The notes below the pieces were generated by a model that made no database searches, was not told where the DNA came from, and saw only the letters and a list, made by a program, of their open reading frames with translations. Position numbers and translations under genes: made by a program. A DNA stretch of 64,000 nucleotides, from assembly GCF_900240265.1 (NCBI RefSeq), contig NZ_LT964740.1, positions 1 to 64,000 of the forward strand, in the 5' to 3' direction. The DNA comes from Galactobacillus timonensis (GTDB lineage: Bacteria > Bacillota_I > Bacilli_A > Erysipelotrichales > Erysipelotrichaceae). Of the stretch, positions 51,196 through 60,725 are shown one piece after another. Position 1 is the first letter of the stretch. The number at the start of each line of letters is the position of its first letter.

Positions 51196-53196
51196 CTATT
51201 CTAACGAAGACACATGATACTCGGACTGTACATGCTCCAGAAGCGGCACATAATCCGGATTTTCCGGATCCAGAACAACCGTCTTTGCGTCCAGCCGCGC
51301 CTGCTCAAGAATCTTTGTGTCCTCCGCAAGCGAGCCGATGCTGAAGCCGGGCAGGCCGCTCTGCCTCGTTCCAAGTATATCACCCGGTCCGCGCAGCCGT
51401 AAATCCTCCATGGCAATCGCAAAGCCGCTCGTTTCACAGGCCAGAACGTTCAGTCGCTTACGGGCATTGGAATCCTTCGTATCACTTAAAAGCCAGCAGA
51501 TTCCCTGCTCACTGCCGCGCTGGATGCGTCCCCGCAGCTGATGGAGCTGGGAAAGGCCGAAGCGGTCCGCATCATAGACGATCATGCCCGTCGCATTGGG
51601 CACATTGACACCGACCTCGACCACCGTCGTCGATACAAGAACCTGCACCTCATTGTGCAGAAAGCGCTCCATGACGGCATCCTTCTCTTCCGATTTCATT
51701 GAGCCGTGCATCGCGGCAACCGTATAGCCCGCAAACAGCTTCGTAAGATTCTTTTCAACGACGGAAACCGGACGGACTGGAAAATCATCGTTGGGATCAA
51801 TCGAGGCACAGATGACATACAGCTGCCTGCCCGATGCAAGCAATGCCTGAACATCGCTCAGGACGCTGCGAAAGCTGTTTTCCTTCAGCACATAGGTCAG
51901 TACGGGCTTTCGTCCCGGGGGCATCGATTCGATCGTACTCACATCCATGTCGCCGAATAAGGCAGACGCAAGCGTTCTTGGAATCGGGGTAGCGCTCATC
52001 AGTAAGCAGTCGACCCCCTCCGCCTTCTTCCAGATTGCGCGCCGCTGTTCGACGCCGAAGCGCTGCTGCTCATCGATGACCAGAAGGCCCGGCTTTTTAA
52101 ACTGCACCGTATCTGAAAGCAGCGAATGGGTTCCAATCAGAAGATCCACGGTTCCTTCCGCTGCTTCCTTTCTTACTTCCTCCTGCTCGTCTGCAGGCAT
52201 GCCCGCATACAGGCAGCGGACATGAAAATCATCAAACAGAGCGCGGATCGTCTCCATGTGCTGGCGCACCAGCAGTTCCGTGGGTGCCAGCAGGATGCCC
52301 TGGCAGCCGGCAGTCATGCACGCATAAAGAGCGATGGCGGCGACCATCGTCTTTCCACATCCCACATCCCCCTGCAGCAAACGGTGCATCACATGGTTGC
52401 TTTCGATGTCCTTGAGAATGTCACGGACCGCTTTTGCCTGATCCCTGGTCAGCTCGTAGGGCAGCGATTTGAGCAGTTTCAGGACACGCTGTTCATCGAC
52501 GTGACGCGGCGTCTTGTAGGCTCCGCCTCCGTTTTCATTCTTCATGAGCTCTGCGGTCGTAAAAAACTGCAGAAACTCCTGGTACTTGAGGGTGCGGGAT
52601 GCGAGCTGTACATCCTGCATCGACTTCGGTTCATGGATCCGGTGCAGTGCCTGGCCGCGGGTCATGAGGCGGTAGGCGCGCTGAAAGCGGATGGGCGTTA
52701 CATCGGGGATCTCTGTTTCCAGAGCTTTGTGGATGCAGGCACGGATCGTGCGCTGCTGGATCTCAGCTTTGGCGGAGTAGACCGGTGTTACCGCCTCCTG
52801 TTCCTCGAGAGGCTTATTGTTATAGGTCATGGCCGTTACTTTGTGACGGCCTTTGTAAATGCCGGTGACGGTGATCGGGGTGCCGTCAGACATGTTGGAT
52901 GCCCATGGCCGGTTGAAAATCGTCACTTCTGCATAACCGTCCTGAAGCTGTACCTGGAAATGGGATACCAGCTGATTGCGGCCATAGCGAAAGGAGCGGA
53001 CGGCGCCGGCCACATGGCCGAAAAACGTGATCCGCTCTCCTTCTTCCCATTCGTCCGGGTTTTTGGCATTGAGCACTTCGTAGCGAAGCGGATAATACGA
53101 AAGAAGCGATTCCGTATCGGTCAGCCCGAGTGCGTGCATCGCTTCGATTCTTTTTGGTGTAAGTTTCAGCCGAGGATCTTCCAGCCGCATGATCAC
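51196..53196 (-). CDS. recG: ATP-dependent DNA helicase RecG
   Basis: 666 aa. The N-terminal wedge/OB domain (FFGHVAGAVRSF), Walker A LLQGDVGCGKT, the DEQQRFG box and the C-terminal TRG-type region (LRLRGPGDILGTRQSGLP) are all present. It remodels stalled forks. It starts at a GTG overlapping the fakA stop, with an ATG two codons later as the alternative. Confidence 0.95.
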   Translation of the reverse strand: MIMRLEDPRLKLTPKRIEAMHALGLTDTESLLSYYPLRYEVLNAKNPDEWEEGERITFFGHVAGAVRSFRYGRNQLVSHFQVQLQDGYAEVTIFNRPWASNMSDGTPITVTGIYKGRHKVTAMTYNNKPLEEQEAVTPVYSAKAEIQQRTIRACIHKALETEIPDVTPIRFQRAYRLMTRGQALHRIHEPKSMQDVQLASRTLKYQEFLQFFTTAELMKNENGGGAYKTPRHVDEQRVLKLLKSLPYELTRDQAKAVRDILKDIESNHVMHRLLQGDVGCGKTMVAAIALYACMTAGCQGILLAPTELLVRQHMETIRALFDDFHVRCLYAGMPADEQEEVRKEAAEGTVDLLIGTHSLLSDTVQFKKPGLLVIDEQQRFGVEQRRAIWKKAEGVDCLLMSATPIPRTLASALFGDMDVSTIESMPPGRKPVLTYVLKENSFRSVLSDVQALLASGRQLYVICASIDPNDDFPVRPVSVVEKNLTKLFAGYTVAAMHGSMKSEEKDAVMERFLHNEVQVLVSTTVVEVGVNVPNATGMIVYDADRFGLSQLHQLRGRIQRGSEQGICWLLSDTKDSNARKRLNVLACETSGFAIAMEDLRLRGPGDILGTRQSGLPGFSIGSLAEDTKILEQARLDAKTVVLDPENPDYVPLLEHVQSEYHVSSLE

Positions 53197-54815
53197 TCGA
53201 CACCGATCACAAAACTGTAAACCGGCTGATCGCCTTTTTCCGCGTCAATGTCGACGTCGTATTTGGACTCGATGTATTTCTGAACAGCTGCCATCTCTTC
53301 ATCGCTTGCGTCTTTGCCCTGCAGGAGCGTGATGATTTCGCTGTCGTCATCGCACATGGCGTCGATCAGGCTGCAGGCAGCCTTGACCTTGTCCTTCTCG
53401 GTGAGAATGATGTTCTTGTCCAGGATGCCCATGAAGTCGCCCTGATGAATCTCACGTCCATCGACGACTGTATCCTTGATGGCATAGGTGACGGAACCCG
53501 ACTTGACGTGTTCAATGGCCTCTTCCATCGCCGCGGTATTGTCAGATACCTCCGCTTCCGGATTGAAGACGATGCAGGCACTGAGACCCTGCGGAATACT
53601 CTTGGTCTCAAGGACGATGACATTCTTGCCTTCGGTAACTTCGGCCGCCTGCTTGGCTGCCATGATGATGTTGGAATTGTTGGGAAGAATGTAAATGTTC
53701 TCCGCATTCAGCTTTCCGACAGCCTTGACAAAGTCTTCCGTCGAAGGGTTCATCGTCTGGCCGCCGTTGACAACGATGTCAGCACGGTAAGACTGGAACA
53801 GCCTGCCAAGACCGTCGCCGGCGCATACGGTGATGATGCCGAACTTTTTGGCAGCCTGTGGCGCTGCGGGCTCTTCTTTGGCTTCTTCCTTTTCTTCAAG
53901 GATCGAATCCTTGAGATCAGTCATCAGATTCTCAATCTGGATTTTGTCAAATTCGCCATAGCGCTGGCCAAGGTTCAAAACTTCTCCCGGCTGCATCGCA
54001 TTGACGCGGACCTTCACCAGATTGTCATCGTTGACGATCGTGATATGATCGCCCAGCTTGGCCAGCGAGTCACGGAAACGGCCGCTCTGGAACAGATGGA
54101 CGCCCTGCTCGGAAAGACGGAGGATAAACTCGGTCCGGTAGCCCGAAACCTTGACTTCTTCACTCTTGTTTTCTTCTCCGCAACCTTCTACGATCGGTGC
54201 TCCTTCCAGATAGGCATGGAAACCGTCGAATACATTCTTGAGGCCGCAGCCGCCCGAGTCGACGACCCGTGCTTCCTTCAATACCGGTAACAGTTCCGGT
54301 GTACGGTCCAGGGAAGCCTTGGCTTCCTTGCACAGAATGTCAAAGTAGGCTTCAAAGGAGGTTCCAGCATGTTCCTTGACATAGATCGAAGCATATTCGC
54401 TCGATTCACGGGCAACCGTCAGAATGGTTCCCTCGACCGGGCGCATGACCGCCTTGTATGCCTTCATCGCACCCTGCAGAAGCGCATCTGCGAACTCTTC
54501 AACGCTCAGCTGCTGCTTATCGCCGACAGCACCGTTGAAGCCGCGGAAAATCTGAGAAAGGATGACGCCGGAATTGCCGCGTGCCCCCATCAACATGCCT
54601 CTGGCAAGGGTCTTGGCAACCGTCGGCAGATCTTCGCTGCCGCTCTTACGCACCTCGCTCATGCCGCTGGTAAAGGTCAGCGACATATTCGTTCCCGTGT
54701 CACCGTCCGGTACCGGGAATACATTCATCGCATCCACTTCCTTTCGGCGGTTGTTGAGATTGGCGCATCCGCTCTCAAGCATGCCGCGAAAGATCTTTCC
54801 ATCAATCGTATCCAT
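53193..54815 (-). CDS. fakA: Fatty acid kinase subunit FakA (YloV; DAK2-DegV-like fusion)
   Basis: 540 aa. The N-terminal DhaL/DAK2 kinase domain has NVFPVPDGDTGTNMSLT and RGARGNSG-type MGARGNSGVILSQI. The middle FakA domain has DSGGCGLKNV, and the C-terminal DegV-like half has INGGQTMNPST-type VNGGQTMNPSTEDFV. With a FakB partner it phosphorylates exogenous fatty acids. It follows the Asp23 gene yloU as in other Firmicutes. Confidence 0.93.
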   Translation of the reverse strand: MDTIDGKIFRGMLESGCANLNNRRKEVDAMNVFPVPDGDTGTNMSLTFTSGMSEVRKSGSEDLPTVAKTLARGMLMGARGNSGVILSQIFRGFNGAVGDKQQLSVEEFADALLQGAMKAYKAVMRPVEGTILTVARESSEYASIYVKEHAGTSFEAYFDILCKEAKASLDRTPELLPVLKEARVVDSGGCGLKNVFDGFHAYLEGAPIVEGCGEENKSEEVKVSGYRTEFILRLSEQGVHLFQSGRFRDSLAKLGDHITIVNDDNLVKVRVNAMQPGEVLNLGQRYGEFDKIQIENLMTDLKDSILEEKEEAKEEPAAPQAAKKFGIITVCAGDGLGRLFQSYRADIVVNGGQTMNPSTEDFVKAVGKLNAENIYILPNNSNIIMAAKQAAEVTEGKNVIVLETKSIPQGLSACIVFNPEAEVSDNTAAMEEAIEHVKSGSVTYAIKDTVVDGREIHQGDFMGILDKNIILTEKDKVKAACSLIDAMCDDDSEIITLLQGKDASDEEMAAVQKYIESKYDVDIDAEKGDQPVYSFVIGVE

Positions 54816-54836
54816 ACCTGTTCCTACTGTCCTTCC

Positions 54837-55196
54837 TTACTCAATGACCTGAACGCCCTGTACATAGACGTTGACAGCTGCCACTTCGGTGGACAGCGAT
54901 TTTTCAAGCACATACTTCACTTTCTTCTGTGCTTCCTGTACAACTTCGGAAATGCGAACGCCGAAGCTGACAATGATATACAGATCCACTTCCAGGCCGT
55001 TCTCCGTATTCCGTACGGCGACGCCGCGGGAGAAGTTTTCTCTTTTCAGAAGTTCCGCATACGTATCCTTGAACAGCTTCCGGGAAGCCATTCCCACGAC
55101 GCCATAGCACTCGGTAATGACGCCGCCGGCCAGAGACGCCACTGCATCTTCGGTCACATTAATTGTGCCGTAATTGGTCTTTTTCGCAACTGTCAT
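54837..55196 (-). CDS. yloU: Asp23/Gls24 family protein (YloU type)
   Basis: 119 aa: TNYGTINVTEDAVASLAGGVITECYGVVGM, RGVAVRNTENGLEVDLYIIVSFG-type pattern, and a C-terminal VNVYVQGV. It is the usual neighbour upstream of fakA. It has a good promoter upstream. Confidence 0.93.
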   Translation of the reverse strand: MTVAKKTNYGTINVTEDAVASLAGGVITECYGVVGMASRKLFKDTYAELLKRENFSRGVAVRNTENGLEVDLYIIVSFGVRISEVVQEAQKKVKYVLEKSLSTEVAAVNVYVQGVQVIE

Positions 55197-55227
55197 ACTT
55201 AAAAACAGCTCCTTTATTTGCGCTTCA

Positions 55228-55255
55228 ATTATACCGGATCAGGCTCCTTTTGCAA
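55228..55255 (-). promoter_or_regulatory. Promoter of the yloU-fakA-recG-rnc-galK run
   Basis: TTGCAA, 16-nt spacer, TATAAT on the minus strand. Confidence 0.82.
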
Positions 55256-55273
55256 AGAAACTGGAAAACAGGC

Positions 55274-56416
55274 TCAGCCATTGCCGCCCGATGCAGCGTT
55301 ACCGGCGTTGTCCTGCGTGCCGGTGTTATCCGTGGTCGTGTCATTGGCTGTGCTGCCGCCGGTATCGGTGCCGCTTTCGCCCGTATTCTCGTCGGGAATC
55401 ACAAGCGTGCCGGTATCATAGTAGCCGGAGAGATAGTGGTCGAGGAAATCGGGATCCGGATCATCGGCGCCGGTAGTGTCAATCGGGATCAGAATCCAGT
55501 TGCCCGACTTATCGAGATAGTAGTTGCCGTTTTCATCCTGGTAGTAATGCTTGACGACGCGGTCGCCCCACTTGTTGGTGACATAGGTGCCGTCATCGTT
55601 CATCCAGTAATCGTAGCTGACGGTTTCCTGATCCCACGGGCAGGCGGCGGAATAGGCAACGCTTCCCCCTTCACTGGCATAAAGGCAGTAGCTCTTGTTA
55701 GTCAGATACGCCGCAAACTGATCATACTCATTGAGACAGGAAAGCGTGTAGTAGCTGGCAAACAGAATTCCTCCGTCGGCCATCCGTACTTCAAGCGCCT
55801 CATCATCGTAGCTGAGGGAATACTGCGACACTTCCGAGATGGAACTGATTGTCGAGGCGGAAAGGCTGGAAAAGGCATTCGCCAGAAGATGCGTCTGCTG
55901 GTCTTCATCAAAGCCCGTAACAAACGGGATCCGCGACAGCATTGACATGTAGTCACTGGTCAGATCCGCCGTCGTGCCATCGGTGCAGAGAATCACCGGC
56001 GTATCGCCGTCATAGCGGTAGCCGAAGGGCTGACGCTCGGTGACGGTGATCTCGATGACGTTGTCCTGTACCATCGAGACGGTGCAGTCGGAGATCAGCG
56101 GATCACTTTTGACCCTGGCGGCGATGCCGTCCGGAAACTGGAGATAGTAGAAGCTGTTCAGCGTTACGCCGGAGATGGAGCGGATGTAGTCAATGGAAAG
56201 ATAGTTGTTGCCCTTGACTGAGATTGCCCGTACCCGCGACAGCGGCGAAAGGCCATAGAGCACAGCGATCAGAGCCAGTGCAGACAGGATGCCGAGCAGA
56301 TACCATTTCTTCCAGCCGCGTTCAAAGTCGCGGTTGTCATTGATGGCCGCGCGCTCCTCAAACAGGCTGTCGACGCCTTCCATCGGATGGAGTTCTGTAG
56401 GATCGTTTACTTCCAA
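55274..56416 (-). CDS. ftsQ: Cell-division protein DivIB/FtsQ
   Basis: 380 aa. A cytosolic N-terminus, one membrane helix (about 38-56, WYLLGILSALALIAVLYG), a POTRA domain (VRAISVKGNNYLSIDYIRSIS) and the FtsQ beta domain. It links the divisome across the membrane. The end is unusual: about 110 residues rich in Tyr/Asp/Asn, then a Thr/Gly/Asn/Asp low-complexity tail. It overlaps murB by ten bases (murG-murB-ftsQ order). Confidence 0.88.
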   Translation of the reverse strand: MEVNDPTELHPMEGVDSLFEERAAINDNRDFERGWKKWYLLGILSALALIAVLYGLSPLSRVRAISVKGNNYLSIDYIRSISGVTLNSFYYLQFPDGIAARVKSDPLISDCTVSMVQDNVIEITVTERQPFGYRYDGDTPVILCTDGTTADLTSDYMSMLSRIPFVTGFDEDQQTHLLANAFSSLSASTISSISEVSQYSLSYDDEALEVRMADGGILFASYYTLSCLNEYDQFAAYLTNKSYCLYASEGGSVAYSAACPWDQETVSYDYWMNDDGTYVTNKWGDRVVKHYYQDENGNYYLDKSGNWILIPIDTTGADDPDPDFLDHYLSGYYDTGTLVIPDENTGESGTDTGGSTANDTTTDNTGTQDNAGNAASGGNG

Positions 56417-57303
56417 TTGAATTTCTCCACTTCCATATGCAGGTCAATCTGATACTGGTCCCGCACCTTCTGCTGGATCTCTTCCACAAGCTGAAGGAAA
56501 TCGTCTGCCGTCGCATTGCCGGCGTTGACGATGAAGTTGCTGTGCTTTTCGGATACCTGAGCGTCACCGCACCTGTGTCCCCGATACCCGATGCCGTCGA
56601 CAAGCTTCCATGCCTGCAGGCTGTCCGGGTTGCGGAAGACGGAGCCGGCACTGGGCATATTGAGCGGCTGGGAAGCCATGCGGCGTTCACGTCTTGAATC
56701 CATGAGTTCATGAATTTCGGTCGGATCTTCGCTCTGCAGTACCATGCGTACGGCAATGATGACCCAGTCGGAATGCGACTGGAACAAAGATGTCCGATAA
56801 GCAAAGCCGCATTCGCTGGCCGGGATCCATTCAAAGCGTCCGTCACGGTATACAAATACGGCATCAAGAACGTGGCTCATGTCCGACCGGTAGGCACCGG
56901 CGTTCATGAACGCAGCGCCGCCGACGGTGCCGGGAATGCCGCTGGCAAATTCCAGGCCGCTGAGCCCCTTCTCCATCGCCTTGTAGCTGAGGGCGATGAT
57001 GGAACAGCCGGCCTCGGCCAGGACACAGTTATGGACAAAGGAAAAGTTGTTGAATTTCTTGAGGCGGATCACGGCGCCATGAAACGGTTCATCGGAACAC
57101 AGCAGATTGGAGCCGTTGCCGAAAATCTTGAAGGGAACACCGGCATGACGCAGAATCCGGATCACCGCATCGAGGGCAACCATGTTGTCAGGATAAATGA
57201 CATAATCCGCAGGTCCGCCGATATGCAGGGTCGTTAACTCTGCCAGAGGCTTATCCACCTCTACGGTGGCAATCTGGGAAAGGATCTTCTCAAGCTCTTT
57301 CAT
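56407..57303 (-). CDS. murB: UDP-N-acetylenolpyruvoylglucosamine reductase
   Basis: 298 aa, the short (type II) MurB of Gram-positives. It has the FAD-binding region TTLHIGGPADYVIYP and IPGTVGGAAFMNAGAY, the catalytic serine in SAGSVFRNP and the C-terminal KHSNFIVN. It makes UDP-MurNAc. It overlaps both murG and ftsQ. Confidence 0.96.
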   Translation of the reverse strand: MKELEKILSQIATVEVDKPLAELTTLHIGGPADYVIYPDNMVALDAVIRILRHAGVPFKIFGNGSNLLCSDEPFHGAVIRLKKFNNFSFVHNCVLAEAGCSIIALSYKAMEKGLSGLEFASGIPGTVGGAAFMNAGAYRSDMSHVLDAVFVYRDGRFEWIPASECGFAYRTSLFQSHSDWVIIAVRMVLQSEDPTEIHELMDSRRERRMASQPLNMPSAGSVFRNPDSLQAWKLVDGIGYRGHRCGDAQVSEKHSNFIVNAGNATADDFLQLVEEIQQKVRDQYQIDLHMEVEKFNWK

Positions 57304-58366
57304 GTGCTATCTCCATCAGCCAGTCGGCTGTCGTTTCGGCCGCAGCGGGGCGGGCCAGAGTCTTTGCCTTGAGGGACATGGCGGTACGTGCCGCTTCGTC
57401 CTTCATCAGGCGGTTGACGGCGTCAGCCAGACGTTCGCCGCTGAGATCCTTTTCTTCGATCATCTCGGCAGCGCCGGCATTGACGAATTCCCGGGCGTTA
57501 TAGACCTGGTGGTTGTTGGGTACGTAGGGGGAAGGGATCAGGATCGCCGCTGTCCCGAGCGCAGACGCTTCGGCCAGCGTCGTCGCTCCCGCTCTCAATA
57601 CGGCAAGGTCACACTGCCGAAGCATGGCGGAGCCGTTGACAAATTCAACGATGTGGACATTCGCATTCTGGGCATGGACAAAGTGATAATCATTTGCCTT
57701 GCCCGCTGCGATCAGCACCTGAAAATCCGGATCCAACAGACCCAGGGCATCATCGACAGCCGCCGAGACGGAATCCGAGCCAAGTGACCCCATCATGACA
57801 AACACAAAGGGCCGCAGCGGATTGAGGCCGTAGGCTTCAAGAAGCTCGGGATGAGGCGCCTGACGGACGGCATGCGTCGCCTGCGGGTTGCCAAGACACC
57901 TTGCCTTTGCAATGCCTTCGATGCTGGAGGGATAGGCCGCCTCCACGGCATCCGCATAGCGTACAAGATACCGGTTGGCTTTGCCCATGAACGAATTCTG
58001 TTCGCTGATCATCGTCGGAATATGAAGACGATGGGCGGCGGTGATCACGGGGACGCTGATGTAGTTGCCAAAGCCGACCACCGCATCGGGCTTTTCCTTC
58101 TGCAGGATGTCAGCACATTCCCTTTCCTCTTTGATCATGGAAACAGCACTTTCAACCTTGTTCCAGAGGCCGCCATAGGTGCTTTTGACTTCAATGCCGA
58201 TGAAGCGGTAGCCTGCCGATGGGATCAGGGTCGCTTCCATGCGGGACGAGGAGCCGATGAATACGACTTCAAGCCCCGGATTCTTTTCAATCAGTACTTC
58301 GGCAAGGGCGAGACCGGGATAAATATGTCCGCCGGTTCCCCCTGCCGCAATCATTACCTTTTTCAT
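57290..58366 (-). CDS. murG: UDP-GlcNAc : lipid I transferase MurG
   Basis: 358 aa, GT-B fold: MIAAGGTGGHIYPGLALAE, GFGNYISVPVI and the donor-site region AVLRAGATTLAEASALGTAAILIPSP. It makes lipid II at the inner membrane face. No ribosome site is seen; TGATAGAAT lies ten bases upstream. It leads the murG-murB-ftsQ cluster. Confidence 0.96.
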   Translation of the reverse strand: MKKVMIAAGGTGGHIYPGLALAEVLIEKNPGLEVVFIGSSSRMEATLIPSAGYRFIGIEVKSTYGGLWNKVESAVSMIKEERECADILQKEKPDAVVGFGNYISVPVITAAHRLHIPTMISEQNSFMGKANRYLVRYADAVEAAYPSSIEGIAKARCLGNPQATHAVRQAPHPELLEAYGLNPLRPFVFVMMGSLGSDSVSAAVDDALGLLDPDFQVLIAAGKANDYHFVHAQNANVHIVEFVNGSAMLRQCDLAVLRAGATTLAEASALGTAAILIPSPYVPNNHQVYNAREFVNAGAAEMIEEKDLSGERLADAVNRLMKDEAARTAMSLKAKTLARPAAAETTADWLMEIAHERA

Positions 58367-58376
58367 AAGCACCGCA

Positions 58377-58385
58377 ATTCTATCA
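58377..58385 (-). promoter_or_regulatory. Extended -10 box close to the murG start
   Basis: TGATAGAAT on the minus strand, ten bases before the ATG at 58366 (four before an in-frame GTG at 58372). It implies a leader of only a few bases. Confidence 0.5.
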
Positions 58386-58402
58386 CACCGCCTGTGCCCT
58401 TA

Positions 58403-60700
58403 TCAGTGCCTGGTTGCATGGGAATTGGTGCGGCGATGATGACATAAAACAAGGCCGGCAAGAACAATCCCGCTGCAGAAACTGATCACAACGCCTTCTT
58501 TGAACATTGGAACCGCATACTGAAACAAAATATCAGATGTACCGGCCGGCAATACGAGGCCGATGAAGCCGCCGTCGCTGACAATCGTTTGTGCCGCCTG
58601 CCCGTTGACGGCAACGCTCCAGCCCTGCGCTGCCGGTACGCTGAATACCCAGAAGGCATCCGCGTCATTGGTAATTGTAAATGACAGCGACGTACCGCTG
58701 TACGTTACCGGCGAAGCAGACATTGGTACCTCTGAACATGTGTCCAAAAGATCTTCATACATGTCATCCGGTACGACCGCTGTAGTTTCCAGCAGTGAAA
58801 GGATCCGTTCATGGTTTTCTTCGGGCTGCTCGGCAAGCTGGTCGAGAAGCGAAGCTCTGCTCAGATCCCTGACGCGGAATGCCATACCCTCTACACTGTC
58901 ATTTTGATAGACGTTGAAGTGCTCGCTTGAAAAGAACGGCTCATCGCTTCGTACCGAAGAATACTTGGGTGAACAGATGGAATACTTCGTATCGAGCAAT
59001 GCAAACTGGCCCGCATCCTGCAGATTGAACTGCCAGCTGACATCCGGATAGAGGCCATACCAGGAGAGATAATCATGCAGTGAGGGTTCATAGAGGCTGT
59101 CGTAGCTTGAAAGCGAAGGAATGCCATAGTACATGCCCGCATTGGCAAGGGCGTTCTGATCACTCTGAATACCGGTTTCAAGATCGACGCGGAAGAATGA
59201 GGAGTCCATCTCTTTCAGCTGCGTCATGATGAATTGAATCTCTTCATCATAGGCAAGATATTCGGCTTCACTTCCTTCGCTGATGGCACTGCGCATGGAA
59301 TAATTTCCGAGTAACAGCGCTTCCGAAACAGCAAGAACCATGACAGCCTTCTTCCTTCCACGAATCAGAAGAACCGTTTCCAGGATCACAAAGACGGCCC
59401 CCGCCGCTAACATCAGCCGTTCCGGATAATGATCATGAAAAGAAATGCCGCTGCATGCCGGAATCACTACGCCAAGACATGCGATTATCAGCACCAGGAC
59501 AGCAGCACTCCGTTTCAGCACAGCCGGCTCCAGCGCATTTTCAAAAGCTTCAGAGCCAAGCAGCACCAGGCAGAGTACCGCCATGAACGAATAGCGCAAC
59601 GAATACGTCAGATGAAAGAACAGTCCGATCTGCGGAGAGGCAAACATGGCGAGTGTCACAGCGAAAATCATCCGGTTCCACTTCTTCCCCCTGAAAGCCT
59701 GAGGCACCAGCAGCAGAGAAAGCGTCCCGGCATAGGTACCGATCTGATAGAAGTAGTACCAGTAATCGTGATACAGGAGATTGCTGCCGCGGATCACCGG
59801 AATGAAAAAGCTCATCACAATGGCGCAGATATTGGTAAGGCTCCAGTGACTGTAATGATTCAGCGACGTGGAAAGACGCGGACTGTTGAGCATCGCGTGA
59901 AGAGTTGGAACGACAAGGAAGCCGGCAAGGCCGATGCCAAGCAGAATCAGAACCAGTGACTGCAAGGCAGTACCAACAAACGAGGAGGAAAAGCTCCCTG
60001 AACGAGTCTGTTTACTCTCTTTCCAGCGGACAATGAAGTAAAGGATGCCGAATACACCCAGCGGCCAGAGAAGATAGAAATTGATGCATGAAAGAAGAGC
60101 GCTCGCAAAGGCGAGCAGATAAGGCCGCCGTTTCTGGATCATGTCTTCCAGACCCGCCAGAAACAGCGGAAGGAAGGCATAGAAGCTCAGAAACTGAACC
60201 TGCTCAAGAAAGACATCACTCCAGCCGCTGAACATGAACAGGATGCTGAAAAGAGCGACGGAGCGATCCGAGCGGTGCAGGCGACGCAGCCATACAGAAC
60301 AGCAGACACATGCCGTAAGCAGGCGCAGTCCGGTGAGAAGAAACTGTACCGTTGGAAGATAGGAAATCACCTGAAACAGCAGATAGCCAAACCAGGCAAA
60401 CGGATCCCCGATCAGAAACAGAGCCTTTGAAGTATAGAACGAATTGCCGAGAAAGCTGTTCCAGCTCCAGAAGATCTGTCCGCTGTCGATCAGACGATAG
60501 AACTCACGGTAATACGGCAGCGACTGGCGCACATAGTCATAGGAAATCAGATACGTATCTTCCAGAGACAGACTCTGATGCCTCAAAAGCGAATATACAA
60601 GCTTCCAGCTGTACGGCAGAAAGTACACAAAAAGAAGGCAGACCGCCAGCAGCGCAAGCCGTAAATAAAAACGGGTCGAAGAATGATTCACATGTTTCAT
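58403..60700 (-). CDS. YfhO family multi-pass membrane protein (glycosyltransferase-like)
   Basis: About 765 aa with some 12-14 membrane helices, the usual YfhO features (FLPYSWKLVYSLL near the start, WSWNSFLGNSFYTSK, LFMFSGWSDVF) and an extracytoplasmic C-terminal region before a last helix. YfhO proteins glycosylate wall or lipoteichoic polymers in Bacillus and Listeria. The ATG at 60700 lacks a ribosome site; TGCTAGAAT ends seven bases before it. Its 5' end is duplicated at 61837-61888. Confidence 0.85.
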   Translation of the reverse strand: MKHVNHSSTRFYLRLALLAVCLLFVYFLPYSWKLVYSLLRHQSLSLEDTYLISYDYVRQSLPYYREFYRLIDSGQIFWSWNSFLGNSFYTSKALFLIGDPFAWFGYLLFQVISYLPTVQFLLTGLRLLTACVCCSVWLRRLHRSDRSVALFSILFMFSGWSDVFLEQVQFLSFYAFLPLFLAGLEDMIQKRRPYLLAFASALLSCINFYLLWPLGVFGILYFIVRWKESKQTRSGSFSSSFVGTALQSLVLILLGIGLAGFLVVPTLHAMLNSPRLSTSLNHYSHWSLTNICAIVMSFFIPVIRGSNLLYHDYWYYFYQIGTYAGTLSLLLVPQAFRGKKWNRMIFAVTLAMFASPQIGLFFHLTYSLRYSFMAVLCLVLLGSEAFENALEPAVLKRSAAVLVLIIACLGVVIPACSGISFHDHYPERLMLAAGAVFVILETVLLIRGRKKAVMVLAVSEALLLGNYSMRSAISEGSEAEYLAYDEEIQFIMTQLKEMDSSFFRVDLETGIQSDQNALANAGMYYGIPSLSSYDSLYEPSLHDYLSWYGLYPDVSWQFNLQDAGQFALLDTKYSICSPKYSSVRSDEPFFSSEHFNVYQNDSVEGMAFRVRDLSRASLLDQLAEQPEENHERILSLLETTAVVPDDMYEDLLDTCSEVPMSASPVTYSGTSLSFTITNDADAFWVFSVPAAQGWSVAVNGQAAQTIVSDGGFIGLVLPAGTSDILFQYAVPMFKEGVVISFCSGIVLAGLVLCHHRRTNSHATRH

Positions 60701-60707
60701 CGGTAAA

Positions 60708-60716
60708 ATTCTAGCA
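60708..60716 (-). promoter_or_regulatory. Extended -10 box abutting the yfhO-like gene (leaderless candidate)
   Basis: TGCTAGAAT on the minus strand, seven bases before ATG at 60700. The same arrangement is kept in the duplicated copy at 61867-61883. Confidence 0.5.
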
Positions 60717-60725
60717 GAATACACC

